From: Defluviibacillus sp043739385
GTDB lineage: Bacteria > Pseudomonadota > Gammaproteobacteria > Burkholderiales > Burkholderiaceae_C
DNA: 64,000 nt
Direction of reading: 5' to 3'
Assembly (NCBI GenBank): GCA_043739385.1
Contig: JAYUED010000001.1
Coordinates: 140,353 to 204,352 of the forward strand
Shown here: one piece after another, positions 41,248 to 50,207 of the stretch
Layout of the letters: the number at the start of each line of letters is the position of its first letter
Position numbering within the stretch: position 1 is the stretch's first letter
Made by a program: the position numbers and the translations under genes
The notes under the pieces: model-generated
What the model was told of the DNA's origin: nothing
The model's input: the letters and a program-made list of their open reading frames with translations, nothing else
The model's database searches: none

Positions 41248-42522
41248 ATGGACAAACTCCTGATTCGCGGGGGCCGTACCTTGCGTGGCGAAGTGCTGAT
41301 CTCTGGGGCTAAAAACGCCACCCTGCCTGAGCTGTGCGCCGCGCTGCTGACCGCTGACCCCGTGCACTTGACTAACGTACCGCGCCTGAAAGACGTGTCC
41401 ACCATGCTGGCGTTGATCCGGAATATGGGGGTTGAGGCAGAGCAGGGCGCGGACGCCAGTGTCCAAATTAATGCGTCAACCCTTACCAAGCCTGAAGCGC
41501 CCTACGAGCTGGTCAAAACCATGCGAGCCTCTGTGCTGGCGCTGGGGCCGCTGCTGGCCCGATTTGGCCACGCTACTGTTTCCTTGCCCGGTGGTTGTGC
41601 TATTGGCTCTCGCCCTGTAGATCAGCACATCAAAGGCTTGCAAGCCATGGGTGCTGAAATAACCGTCGAGCACGGCTACATGCTGGCCAAGTTGCCTGAG
41701 GGCTGCACCCGCTTGCGCGGCGCGCACATCACCACCGACATGGTGACCGTGACGGGTACCGAAAACCTGCTGATGGCCGCTACTCTCGCGGAGGGCGAGA
41801 CGGTGCTGGAAAACGCTGCTCAGGAGCCTGAAGTGGTTGATTTGGCCGAAATGCTCATCAAAATGGGTGCCAAAATCCAAGGCCACGGCTCGCACCGTAT
41901 TCGCATTCAGGGCGTAGACCGTTTGCACGGTTGTACCCACCAGGTAGTGGCTGATCGCATCGAAGCGGGCACCTTCTTGTGCGCGGTTGCTGCCACTGGT
42001 GGCGAAGCTTTGCTGCGCCATGGCCGTGCTGACCACCTCGATGCAGTGATCGACAAGCTTCGCGAAGCTGGTGTCACCGTCACGGCTGAAGAAACTGGCC
42101 TGCGCGTCACGTCGCCTGGGGGTGCGCAGCTCAAAGCTCAATCCTTCCGAACCACCGAATACCCCGGCTTTCCTACTGACATGCAGGCGCAGTTCATGGC
42201 ACTCAATTGCGTAGCGCAAGGGGCAAGCAAAGTCACTGAGACTATTTTTGAAAACCGCTTCATGCATGTTAATGAGCTGGTACGTCTGGGCGCACCGATT
42301 CAAATCGACGGCAAAATTGCAATTACCAGCGGCCCTACAAAACTTTCTGGGGCCACCGTTATGGCCACCGACTTGCGGGCTTCCGCCAGTCTGGTGATTG
42401 CAGGTTTGGTGGCCGACGGTGAAACCCTGGTTGACCGCATCTACCACCTCGACCGAGGCTATGACCAGATGGAAGCCAAACTGCGCGGCATCGGTGCCGA
42501 TATTGAAAGGGTGAAAGGATGA
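41248..42522 (+). CDS. murA: UDP-N-acetylglucosamine 1-carboxyvinyltransferase MurA
   Basis: First committed step of peptidoglycan precursor synthesis: transfer of enolpyruvate from PEP to UDP-GlcNAc. The 424 residues match the family. Cys117 in SLPGGCAIGSRPVDQH is the PEP-binding, fosfomycin-sensitive residue; KNATLPELCAALLT holds the conserved Lys-Asn; and EYPGFPTDMQAQ and ENRFMHVNEL are further family motifs. Its stop overlaps the hisG start, linking cell wall and histidine genes. Confidence 0.96.
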   Translation: MDKLLIRGGRTLRGEVLISGAKNATLPELCAALLTADPVHLTNVPRLKDVSTMLALIRNMGVEAEQGADASVQINASTLTKPEAPYELVKTMRASVLALGPLLARFGHATVSLPGGCAIGSRPVDQHIKGLQAMGAEITVEHGYMLAKLPEGCTRLRGAHITTDMVTVTGTENLLMAATLAEGETVLENAAQEPEVVDLAEMLIKMGAKIQGHGSHRIRIQGVDRLHGCTHQVVADRIEAGTFLCAVAATGGEALLRHGRADHLDAVIDKLREAGVTVTAEETGLRVTSPGGAQLKAQSFRTTEYPGFPTDMQAQFMALNCVAQGASKVTETIFENRFMHVNELVRLGAPIQIDGKIAITSGPTKLSGATVMATDLRASASLVIAGLVADGETLVDRIYHLDRGYDQMEAKLRGIGADIERVKG

Positions 42523-43172
42523 CCTCCCCCATGATTACCTTGGCGCTGTCCAAAGGTCGGATCTTCGACGAAACCCTGCCGCTGCTCAAAGCCGCTGGTA
42601 TCGAGGTGTTGGACGATCCTGAAACCACCCGCAAACTGATGCTCGCTACCAACCGCCCTGACGTGCGCGTGGTGCTGGTGCGCGCCAGCGACGTGCCCAC
42701 CTATGTGGAATACGGCGGCGCAGACCTCGGTGTTGTCGGCAAAGACACGTTGATCGAACACGGTGGCCAAGGCCTCTATCAGCCGTTAGACCTCAACATC
42801 GCTAAATGCCGCGTCAGCGTTGCCGTGCGCGATGATTTCGACTACGCCACAGCGGTACGTTCTGGTTCTCGCCTGCGCGTCGCCACCAAATACACAGCCA
42901 TCGCCCGCACGTTTTTTGCCGAAAAAGGTGTCCATGTCGATATGGTCAAGCTCTACGGCAGCATGGAACTCGCCCCGTTGACGGGCTTGGCAGATGCCAT
43001 CGTCGATATGGTGTCCACCGGCAACACCCTCAAAGCCAACCATTTGGTCGAAGTTGAACGCATCATGGACATCAGCGCCCGTTTGGTTGTGAACCAAGCC
43101 GCGCTGAAACTGAAAGGTGCGTTACTGCGGCCTATGCTAGAGGCTTTTGCAGGGGCTGTTCGGAAAGATTGA
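42519..43172 (+). CDS. hisG: ATP phosphoribosyltransferase HisG, short form
   Basis: First enzyme of histidine synthesis, joining ATP and PRPP. At 217 residues it is the short form, which lacks the C-terminal regulatory domain. Short HisG normally works with a HisZ subunit; no hisZ is in this window. ALSKGRIFDETLPLLKAAGI is the N-terminal signature, and GLADAIVDMVSTGNTLKAN holds the PRPP-binding region. The ATG overlaps murA stop. Confidence 0.95.
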   Translation: MTSPMITLALSKGRIFDETLPLLKAAGIEVLDDPETTRKLMLATNRPDVRVVLVRASDVPTYVEYGGADLGVVGKDTLIEHGGQGLYQPLDLNIAKCRVSVAVRDDFDYATAVRSGSRLRVATKYTAIARTFFAEKGVHVDMVKLYGSMELAPLTGLADAIVDMVSTGNTLKANHLVEVERIMDISARLVVNQAALKLKGALLRPMLEAFAGAVRKD

Positions 43173-43177
43173 TCACT

Positions 43178-44494
43178 ATGAATTTAATAGCTAATCCCGT
43201 ACGTTTATCCAGCGCATCAGCTACTTTTGAGGCTGATTTCCAAGCCAAGCTGCATGTCTCGGTGGACTCTAATACTGCCATCGTGGCTCAGGTCGCCGAC
43301 ATCCTCGCCGACGTGCGTCAGCGCGGCGACGCTGCAGTGTTGGACTACACCGCCCGTTGGGACAAGTTGCAAGTCGTCAGCATGACCACGCTGGAACTGA
43401 CTCAGTTGGAATTGAAGGAAGCCTTCGACAACCTGCCTGTTGCCCAGCGCGAAGCCCTGCAAGCCGCTGCTGACCGGGTGCGAACCTACCACCAAGCGCA
43501 GCTGCAAGCTACCGGCCAAAGCTGGAGCTATCGGGATGCGGACGGCACCTTGCTGGGTCAAAAAGTCACGCCCATTGACCGTGCAGGCATCTATGTGCCC
43601 GGCGGTAAAGCGGCGTACCCCAGTAGCGTGTTGATGAACGCCATCCCCGCGCATGTCGCAGGTGTCGCTGAAATCATCATGGTGGTGCCCACGCCCAACG
43701 GCGATAAGAACCCACTGGTACTGGCGGCGGCTTATTTGGGTGGCGTGACCCGTGCCTTCACCATTGGCGGCGCACAAGCTGTGGCAGCAATGGCGTTCGG
43801 CACTGCCACTATCCCCCGTGTGGACAAAGTTACCGGCCCTGGCAATGCCTACGTCGCCGAGGCCAAACGCCAAGTTTTCGGCATCGTCGGCATCGACATG
43901 ATCGCGGGGCCAAGTGAAATTTTGGTGCTGGCCGACGGTACGACACCGCCCGATTGGGTGGCGATGGATTTGTTCAGCCAAGCTGAACACGACGAACTGG
44001 CGCAAAGCATTCTGCTGTGTCCTGATGCGGCCTACATCGACGCCGTGCAAGCGTCGATCCATCGCCTGCTACCCGAGATGCCCCGCGCAGCCATCATCGC
44101 CAAATCGCTGAACGACCGGGGTGCGCTCATCCACACCCGCAGCATGGAAGAGGCTTGCGCCATCAGCAACCGTATTGCACCTGAGCACCTGGAAGTCTCC
44201 AGCCGCGACCCGCACCGCTGGGAGCCGTTGCTCAAACACGCTGGTGCGATCTTTTTAGGCGCTTACACCAGCGAAAGCTTGGGCGACTACTGCGCTGGGC
44301 CGAACCATGTGTTGCCCACCAGCAGCACAGCGCGCTTCAGCTCGCCTCTGGGCGTGTACGACTTCCAAAAACGCAGTAGCTTGATTGAAGTGAGTGAGGC
44401 GGGGGCGCAATCGCTGGGCAAGATCGCTGCGGTGCTGGCTTATGGCGAGGGCTTGCAAGCCCATGCCAGGGCGGCAGAGATGAGGTTGAAATGA
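43178..44494 (+). CDS. hisD: histidinol dehydrogenase HisD
   Basis: Last two oxidation steps from histidinol to histidine, NAD- and zinc-dependent. From ATG 43178 it has 438 residues; TTG 43169 is an alternative. VPGGKAAYPSSVLMNAIPA, the signature segment IAGPSEILVLAD, the Zn/catalytic HDELAQS and AGPNHVLPT are visible. It follows hisG by five bases. Confidence 0.96.
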   Translation: MNLIANPVRLSSASATFEADFQAKLHVSVDSNTAIVAQVADILADVRQRGDAAVLDYTARWDKLQVVSMTTLELTQLELKEAFDNLPVAQREALQAAADRVRTYHQAQLQATGQSWSYRDADGTLLGQKVTPIDRAGIYVPGGKAAYPSSVLMNAIPAHVAGVAEIIMVVPTPNGDKNPLVLAAAYLGGVTRAFTIGGAQAVAAMAFGTATIPRVDKVTGPGNAYVAEAKRQVFGIVGIDMIAGPSEILVLADGTTPPDWVAMDLFSQAEHDELAQSILLCPDAAYIDAVQASIHRLLPEMPRAAIIAKSLNDRGALIHTRSMEEACAISNRIAPEHLEVSSRDPHRWEPLLKHAGAIFLGAYTSESLGDYCAGPNHVLPTSSTARFSSPLGVYDFQKRSSLIEVSEAGAQSLGKIAAVLAYGEGLQAHARAAEMRLK

Positions 44495-44585
44495 TTTGGC
44501 GCAGATTCGAGATGTACCGGGTGCGTGGCCCGATGACTATTTTTAATCACCTTTGCAAAAACTAATTTCGCTCATTTCTCATCCC

Positions 44586-45683
44586 ATGACTATCCTTCAA
44601 ACCCTCATCCAAACTCGCATTCGCCAAGACATCCAGTCCATGCACGCCTACGCTGTGCAAGATGCGACAGGTATGGTCAAGCTCGATGCGATGGAAAATC
44701 CCCACACGTTGTCACCTGCCTTGCAGGCGGCGTTGGGGGCACGCCTCGGTGCCGTTGCCATTAACCGCTACCCCGGCCCGCGTGTGGATGATCTTAAGCG
44801 CGCCTTGATGGCCTATGCCGATGTGCCAGAAGGGTTTGATCTGATGCTGGGCAACGGCTCTGACGAGTTGATCTCGCTGCTGGCGCTGGCTTGCGATGTG
44901 CCCGGTGCGTCCATCCTCGCGCCCCTGCCGGGTTTTGTGATGTATGCAATGAGTGCTGCATTGCAGGGTTTGACATTCCACGGCGTAGACCTCACACCTG
45001 ATTTCGAGTTGGACTTGCCCGCAATGTTGACCGCAATTCGGCAGCACCAGCCTAGCATTGTTTACTTGGCCTATCCGAACAACCCCACGGCCAACCTGTG
45101 GGACGATTCTGCTATTGAAAGCATAGTTGAACTCCAAGGAAAGCAGGGCGGTTTGGTGGTGTTTGATGAAGCGTACCAACCCTTCGCCAGCCGCAGCTAC
45201 GCCAGCCGAATGGCCCGTCATAGCCATGTACTGCTGATGCGCACCTTGAGCAAATTTGGCCTTGCTGGTGTGCGCCTGGGCTACATGATTGGTCCCAAGG
45301 CGTTGATTGCCGAGGTGGACAAGGTGCGCCCGCCTTACAACATCAGCGTACTGAACGCTGAATGCGCGCTGTTTGCACTGGAAAATTCTGAAGTTTTCTC
45401 AGCTCAAGCCCAGGATATACAAGCACAGCGCGCTATTATTTTAAAAGCGTTGGGTGCCCTGGCTCAGTCGGTTGAAGGTCTTGTATTCTGGAAAAGTGAT
45501 GCCAATATGATTTTGGTACGTGTGCCCAACTCCGCCAAAACCTTTGACGGAATGAAGGCACGCGGTATTCTTATCAAGAACGTTTCTAAAATGCACCCTT
45601 TGCTGGCCAATTGTTTGCGTTTGACTGTGGGTACTGCCGCAGAGAACACACGCATGATGACGGCACTCCAAGAATCTCTCTAA
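44586..45683 (+). CDS. hisC: histidinol-phosphate aminotransferase HisC
   Basis: PLP enzyme converting imidazole acetol phosphate to histidinol phosphate. From ATG 44586 it has 365 residues; a TTG at 44553 is less likely. MLGNGSDELISLLALA, YPNNPTANLW and FDEAYQPFASRSY are family motifs, and the PLP lysine is in RTLSKFGLAGVRLGY. The segment VRVPNSAKTFDGMKARGILIKN is C-terminal. It lies between hisD and hisB. Confidence 0.95.
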   Translation: MTILQTLIQTRIRQDIQSMHAYAVQDATGMVKLDAMENPHTLSPALQAALGARLGAVAINRYPGPRVDDLKRALMAYADVPEGFDLMLGNGSDELISLLALACDVPGASILAPLPGFVMYAMSAALQGLTFHGVDLTPDFELDLPAMLTAIRQHQPSIVYLAYPNNPTANLWDDSAIESIVELQGKQGGLVVFDEAYQPFASRSYASRMARHSHVLLMRTLSKFGLAGVRLGYMIGPKALIAEVDKVRPPYNISVLNAECALFALENSEVFSAQAQDIQAQRAIILKALGALAQSVEGLVFWKSDANMILVRVPNSAKTFDGMKARGILIKNVSKMHPLLANCLRLTVGTAAENTRMMTALQESL

Positions 45684-45698
45684 GTCCCCTACAGCCCC

Positions 45699-46325
45699 AT
45701 GAGCACATCCCCTATCAGCCTTGTTTCCAGCTTGCCCGATCGCATCGCCGAAGTTACCCGGCGTACGGCTGAAACCGTCATTACCGCCAAAATTAACCTG
45801 GACGGCACGGGTAAGTCCAACTTGGCAACCGGCATCGGTTTTTTTGACCACATGCTGGATCAAATTGCCCGCCACGGCTTGATTGATCTGGATATCCACG
45901 CCGAAGGCGATTTGCACATTGACGGCCACCACACCGTGGAAGACGTGGGCATTACCCTGGGCCAAGCAATGGCCAAGGCGGTCGGCGACAAGAAAGGCCT
46001 GCGCCGCTACGGCCACGCCTACGTGCCGCTGGATGAAGCGTTGAGCCGCGTGGTGATCGATTTCTCTGGTCGTCCTGGATTGGTGATGAACATCCCTTTC
46101 ACCAGCGGCATGATTGGCGCTTTTGACACCCAGTTGACGCACGAATTCTTTCAGGGCTTCGTCAACCATGCTGGCGTGAGTTTGCACATCGACAACTTGC
46201 GCGGCACCAACGCCCACCACCAGGCTGAAACCGTGTTCAAAGCCTTCGCCCGTGCCCTGCGCATGGCGCTGGAACTCGACCCGCGTGCGCTGGGCGTGAT
46301 TCCTTCGACCAAAGGCTCACTGTGA
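45699..46325 (+). CDS. hisB: imidazoleglycerol-phosphate dehydratase HisB
   Basis: Monofunctional dehydratase of 208 residues (no phosphatase domain). The metal-binding motifs are visible as GFFDHMLDQIARHG, DGHHTVEDVGI, and the C-terminal NAHHQAETVFKAFARALR. It makes imidazole acetol phosphate for HisC. ATG 45699 follows hisC by 15 bases. Confidence 0.96.
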   Translation: MSTSPISLVSSLPDRIAEVTRRTAETVITAKINLDGTGKSNLATGIGFFDHMLDQIARHGLIDLDIHAEGDLHIDGHHTVEDVGITLGQAMAKAVGDKKGLRRYGHAYVPLDEALSRVVIDFSGRPGLVMNIPFTSGMIGAFDTQLTHEFFQGFVNHAGVSLHIDNLRGTNAHHQAETVFKAFARALRMALELDPRALGVIPSTKGSL

Positions 46326-46389
46326 GCTGTGTTTTGAATGAAATACACGGCATGCACAGTATGCGCAAGATTGGTGAGCTGAGGAAGCT

Positions 46390-47055
46390 ATGAAAACAGT
46401 AGCGGTTGTCGATTACGGCATGGGCAATTTGCGTTCTGTGTCGCAGGCAGTTTTACATGTCGCAGCACAAAGTGGCTATGAGGTGATCGTCACAGCCCGT
46501 CCCGAAGACGTGCTCGCTGCAGAACGCATCGTGCTTCCTGGTCAAGGTGGTATGCGTGACTGTATGCGTGAGCTGGTTGATTCTGGCTTGAAAGAGGCCG
46601 TGCTCGACGCGGCACGCAACAAGCCGCTGATGGGCGTGTGCGTGGGGATGCAAATGTTGCTCGACCACAGCGAAGAGCAAGACACCCGTGGTTTGGGTTT
46701 GATCCCTGGCATGGTTAAACGCTTTCAACTTGAGGGACAAATTCAGCCCGATGGCAGCCGCTACAAAGTGCCACAAATGGGTTGGAATCAGGTCTACCAA
46801 GCAGATACAGCTTTGCATGGTGTTGCTCGCCATCCGATTTGGGCGGGTGTGCCCGACGGTAGTTATTTCTATTTCGTTCACAGCTTCTACGCCCAACCGT
46901 CAGATATGCGCCACAGCGTAGGCGAGGCAGATTATGGCCAGCGCTTTACAGCTGCCGTCGCACGCGATAATATTTTTGCTACCCAGTTTCACCCCGAAAA
47001 AAGTGCTGACCATGGATTGGCCCTGTACAAAAATTTCCTCCACTGGAACCCTTAA
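46390..47055 (+). CDS. hisH: imidazole glycerol phosphate synthase glutaminase subunit HisH
   Basis: Class I glutamine amidotransferase that feeds ammonia to HisF. The 221-residue protein has the oxyanion/nucleophile segment GVCVGMQMLLDHSEEQD with the catalytic Cys, and the His-Glu pair in TQFHPEKSADHG. VDYGMGNLRSVSQA is the N-terminal signature. It is 64 bases downstream of hisB. Its partner hisF lies about 1.8 kb further on, separated by hisA and a mutarotase gene. Confidence 0.95.
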   Translation: MKTVAVVDYGMGNLRSVSQAVLHVAAQSGYEVIVTARPEDVLAAERIVLPGQGGMRDCMRELVDSGLKEAVLDAARNKPLMGVCVGMQMLLDHSEEQDTRGLGLIPGMVKRFQLEGQIQPDGSRYKVPQMGWNQVYQADTALHGVARHPIWAGVPDGSYFYFVHSFYAQPSDMRHSVGEADYGQRFTAAVARDNIFATQFHPEKSADHGLALYKNFLHWNP

Positions 47056-47117
47056 ACGTACCGCGGTTCATTTTCCTTTTTTCAACCCTTCCACCTTTCT
47101 CCGTTATTGACGGCACC

Positions 47118-47858
47118 ATGATTCTCATCCCCGCTATTGACTTAAAAGACGGCCACTGCGTTCGATTGAAGCAGGGCGATATGGCCCAGTCCACCACCTT
47201 TGGCGAAGACCCCGCCGCCATGGCCCTCAAATGGGTGGCGGAAGGCGCACGCCGTTTGCATTTGGTGGACTTAAACGGCGCTTTTGCAGGCAAACCGCAA
47301 AACTTCGCCGCCATCAAAGCCATTTTGAAAGCGGTGGGTGGTGATATTCCGGTGCAGCTAGGTGGCGGTATACGTGACTTGGACACCATTGAGAAGTACA
47401 TCGATGGCGGCTTGCGCTACGTCATCATCGGGACCGCAGCGGTTAAAAATCCTGGCTTTTTGAAAGATGCTTGCAGTGCCTTTGGTGGCCACATCATCGT
47501 TGGCCTGGACGCTAAGGACGGCAAAGTTGCGACTGACGGCTGGAGCAAACTCACCGGCCATGAAGTCGTGGATCTGGCCAAAAAGTTTGAAGACTGGGGC
47601 GTGGAGTCCATCATTTACACGGACATTGGCCGCGACGGCATGTTGTCGGGTATCAACATTGATGCCACCGTAAAACTTGCCAAGGCGCTGACCATCCCCG
47701 TGATTGCCTCAGGTGGCTTGGGCAGCATGCTGGACATTGAACAGCTCTGCGCGGTGGAGTCCGAAGGCGTCGAAGGCGTGATTTGTGGGCGTGCGATTTA
47801 TTCTGGTGATTTGGACTTTGCTGCTGCCCAAGCTCGGGCGGACGCGCTAGCCGAGTGA
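47118..47858 (+). CDS. hisA: phosphoribosyl isomerase HisA (ProFAR isomerase)
   Basis: TIM-barrel isomerase of 246 residues. IPAIDLKDGHCVRLKQGD carries the first catalytic Asp, VQLGGGIRDLDTIEKYIDGG the phosphate-binding loop, and YTDIGRDGMLSG the second catalytic Asp. ASGGLGSMLDIEQL is the second phosphate loop. Its stop overlaps the GTG of the following mutarotase gene. Confidence 0.95.
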   Translation: MILIPAIDLKDGHCVRLKQGDMAQSTTFGEDPAAMALKWVAEGARRLHLVDLNGAFAGKPQNFAAIKAILKAVGGDIPVQLGGGIRDLDTIEKYIDGGLRYVIIGTAAVKNPGFLKDACSAFGGHIIVGLDAKDGKVATDGWSKLTGHEVVDLAKKFEDWGVESIIYTDIGRDGMLSGINIDATVKLAKALTIPVIASGGLGSMLDIEQLCAVESEGVEGVICGRAIYSGDLDFAAAQARADALAE

Positions 47859-48727
47859 CCTCTGCTGCAGCGGGCGCTGCGAAGTCTGAAATTCACTTAA
47901 GCCTGCCTGCTGGCGACCATGTACGCATTGCTACGCAAGGTGCACAGGTACTGTCCTGGCAAACTGCTGAGGGTCAAGAGCGCCTCTACCTCAGCCCCAA
48001 GACTGCCTTTGACGGTCAAACCCCTATTCGCGGTGGCGTTCCTGTGTGCTTTCCGCAGTTTAATAACCGTGTTTTAGGCGATGCGCCCTTGCATAAGCAA
48101 CCCAAACATGGTTTTGCACGCATTTTGCCATGGCGGTTGGAAAGCCAAACAGCATCGCCTGCTGAGGCTGTTGCTATCCTGACGCTTCAGGACAACCCGC
48201 AAACCCGTACTTTTTGGCCCCACGCGTTCACAGCGCAGATGCAAGTGCGTTTGACCCCGGCCCAGCTGCATCTTGAATTCTCGGTACGCAACACCGATGC
48301 TGTGGCATGGCCGTTTGCACTGGCCTTGCATACCTATTTGCAGGTACACAGTATCGAACAGACCAGGTTGCATGGCCTTGAGGGACAACGTTACTGGGAT
48401 GCCGTGCAGCATCTACAGAATATGACTTTGCGCCAACTCCAGGGTGAAGCCCCACTTGCGTTTGATGGGGAGATGGACCGCGTTTACACTTGTGATACTC
48501 CGCTCTCACTGCAAGATAGTGTTAACGCTCTGCAAATATCCCAAAGTGAGAGCTTGTCGGAAACCGTGGTCTGGAATCCTGGTCATACCTTATGCGCCAG
48601 CATGGTCGATATGCCAGTAGACGGCTACCAGCATATGCTGTGCGTGGAAGCGGCCTGTATCGACAAGCCTGTCACTTTAGAGCCTGGCGCATTGTGGACG
48701 GGTTGGCAGCATCTTTCTGTGGTTTAG
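47855..48727 (+). CDS. D-hexose-6-phosphate mutarotase (aldose 1-epimerase family)
   Basis: A 290-residue YeaD-like protein interconverting alpha and beta anomers of hexose 6-phosphates. The GTG at 47855 overlaps the hisA stop. VLSWQTAEGQERLYLSPKT and IRGGVPVCFPQFNNR hold the substrate-binding segments; KHGFARILPW contains the conserved His; ALHTYLQV and VVWNPG carry the remaining His/Trp and Glu-region blocks. It has no role in histidine synthesis, so its location between hisA and hisF is an inserted passenger in the operon. Confidence 0.88.
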   Translation: MTSAAAGAAKSEIHLSLPAGDHVRIATQGAQVLSWQTAEGQERLYLSPKTAFDGQTPIRGGVPVCFPQFNNRVLGDAPLHKQPKHGFARILPWRLESQTASPAEAVAILTLQDNPQTRTFWPHAFTAQMQVRLTPAQLHLEFSVRNTDAVAWPFALALHTYLQVHSIEQTRLHGLEGQRYWDAVQHLQNMTLRQLQGEAPLAFDGEMDRVYTCDTPLSLQDSVNALQISQSESLSETVVWNPGHTLCASMVDMPVDGYQHMLCVEAACIDKPVTLEPGALWTGWQHLSVV

Positions 48728-48825
48728 ATCAACGTGACCTTTTGCGGGGGCTCTTTCTTCGCTATCTTCGCGATCTCTTCTCCTCCACTCTATTCCTCCA
48801 TCTTGTTACCCCTGAGGTGTTCCCC

Positions 48826-49605
48826 ATGCTAGCCAAACGCATCATTCCCTGTCTGGACGTAACTGGCGGCCGCGTCGTGAAAGGTATCAACTTTGTCGAA
48901 CTGCGCGATGCCGGTGATCCGGTGGAGATCGCTGCCCGCTATAACCTGCAAGGCGCTGACGAACTGACTTTTCTCGACATTACAGCCACCAGCGATGGTC
49001 GCGATCTGATTTTGCCCATCATCGAAGCGGTCGCCTCTCAGGTCTTTATCCCGCTGACGGTGGGTGGCGGCGTGCGTACGGTGGAAGATGTCCGGCGCTT
49101 ACTCAATGCTGGGGCGGACAAAGTCAGCTTCAATTCGGCTGCAATTACCAATCCCCAAGTGATTGAAGACGCCTCCCAAAAATACGGTGCCCAGGCCATT
49201 GTCGTCGCTATTGATGCTAAACGGCGCAGTGCAGAAGATGCCCAAATTCGTGGTCCAGGCTGGGATGTTTACAGCCACGGTGGGCGTAAAAATACCGGCC
49301 TTGATGCTGTAGCCTGGGCCACCGAAATGGCGCGACGTGGCGCTGGTGAAATTTTGCTAACCAGCATGGACCGTGATGGCACTAAATCCGGCTTTGATTT
49401 GGCGCTGACCCGTGCGGTAAGTGATGCGGTAAGCGTGCCCGTCATTGCGTCGGGTGGTGTCGGCAACCTCGATCACTTGGCCGATGGCGTGCAGCAAGGC
49501 GGGGCGGACGCAGTACTGGCCGCCAGTATCTTCCATTACGGTGAATACACCGTTGGGCAGGCTAAGGCACGCATGGCCGAGCGGGGTATTCCTGTCAGGA
49601 TGTAA
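48826..49605 (+). CDS. hisF: imidazole glycerol phosphate synthase cyclase subunit HisF
   Basis: Forms IGP and AICAR from PRFAR with ammonia from HisH. ATG 48826 gives 259 residues; the frame is open upstream, but IIPCLDVTGGRVVKGINF at the N-terminus sets the start. Asp in CLDV and in TSMDRDGTKSGFD are the catalytic pair, with TVGGGVRTVEDVRRLL and ASGGVGNLDHLADG the phosphate loops. Confidence 0.96.
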   Translation: MLAKRIIPCLDVTGGRVVKGINFVELRDAGDPVEIAARYNLQGADELTFLDITATSDGRDLILPIIEAVASQVFIPLTVGGGVRTVEDVRRLLNAGADKVSFNSAAITNPQVIEDASQKYGAQAIVVAIDAKRRSAEDAQIRGPGWDVYSHGGRKNTGLDAVAWATEMARRGAGEILLTSMDRDGTKSGFDLALTRAVSDAVSVPVIASGGVGNLDHLADGVQQGGADAVLAASIFHYGEYTVGQAKARMAERGIPVRM

Positions 49606-49625
49606 AACAAAAACTGCGTCTCATC

Positions 49626-50207
49626 ATGGATAAACGATCATTTTTCGCTATGAAAAAAATACCTAATTTGGGGCTGATCGTTGCCTTGTTGGTTACCGAC
49701 GCTTGGTCGCAGGCTGCTAAGCCAGCAGCGCCGGGCTTAGCCATTGTTCAACTCGCCTCGGTGGTGAGTGGCATTGTCAGTTATACCCGTTGGCCCTCCG
49801 CACCCCATCCAATCCGGCTTTGTGTGTTGGGTCATCCCAGTTTGTTGGAGCAACTTTCACTGATTGGACCGCCTGAACCTGGGCAACGGTCCGTGAAAGT
49901 GCAATCGATTCAAGCAAATGAGGATGTGCTTCGGCTGTGTGATGCTGTGTACGTCTCTGCAATACCCCCTGAAAATGCGCGACTACTGCTGCGTCAAGTG
50001 GTGGGAACTCAAGTGTTGACAGTGGGTGAGGGCGCTGAGTTTTGCTCGGATGGGGGCATGTTTTGCATGGAGTTCAGTGAAAAGCCACTGGCCCAGCCTA
50101 CGGCACAGCGGTTTTCTGCCAATCTGGACGCTATTTCGCGCAGTGGTTTGCGCGTTAATCCACAAGTATTGCGCTTAGCGCGGGCACCCAAGGTGCCCGC
50201 GCCATGA
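49626..50207 (+). CDS. yfiR: YfiR-family periplasmic regulator of a diguanylate cyclase
   Basis: A 193-residue exported protein (alternative ATG at 49650, MKKIPNLG). A signal peptide ends near DAWSQA. SGIVSYTRWPSAPHPIRLCVLG is the DUF4154/YfiR opening, in which YTRWP and LCVLG are the core. The C-terminal AEFCSDGGMFCMEF has the two Cys known to form a structural disulfide in the P. aeruginosa protein. YfiR binds the periplasmic part of YfiN and holds it inactive. The stop overlaps the start of the cyclase gene, consistent with this partnership. Confidence 0.87.
   Translation: MDKRSFFAMKKIPNLGLIVALLVTDAWSQAAKPAAPGLAIVQLASVVSGIVSYTRWPSAPHPIRLCVLGHPSLLEQLSLIGPPEPGQRSVKVQSIQANEDVLRLCDAVYVSAIPPENARLLLRQVVGTQVLTVGEGAEFCSDGGMFCMEFSEKPLAQPTAQRFSANLDAISRSGLRVNPQVLRLARAPKVPAP

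Noticed and set aside
41476..42447. 323-codon minus-strand open frame within murA
   Set aside because: Shadow of murA; low-complexity His/Gln-rich product and no supporting start signals.
43217..44062. 281-codon minus-strand open frame within hisD
   Set aside because: Shadow of hisD with no family resemblance.
45441..46220. 259-codon minus-strand open frame over hisC and hisB
   Set aside because: Antisense to two intact histidine genes; His/Val-rich composition typical of a shadow frame.
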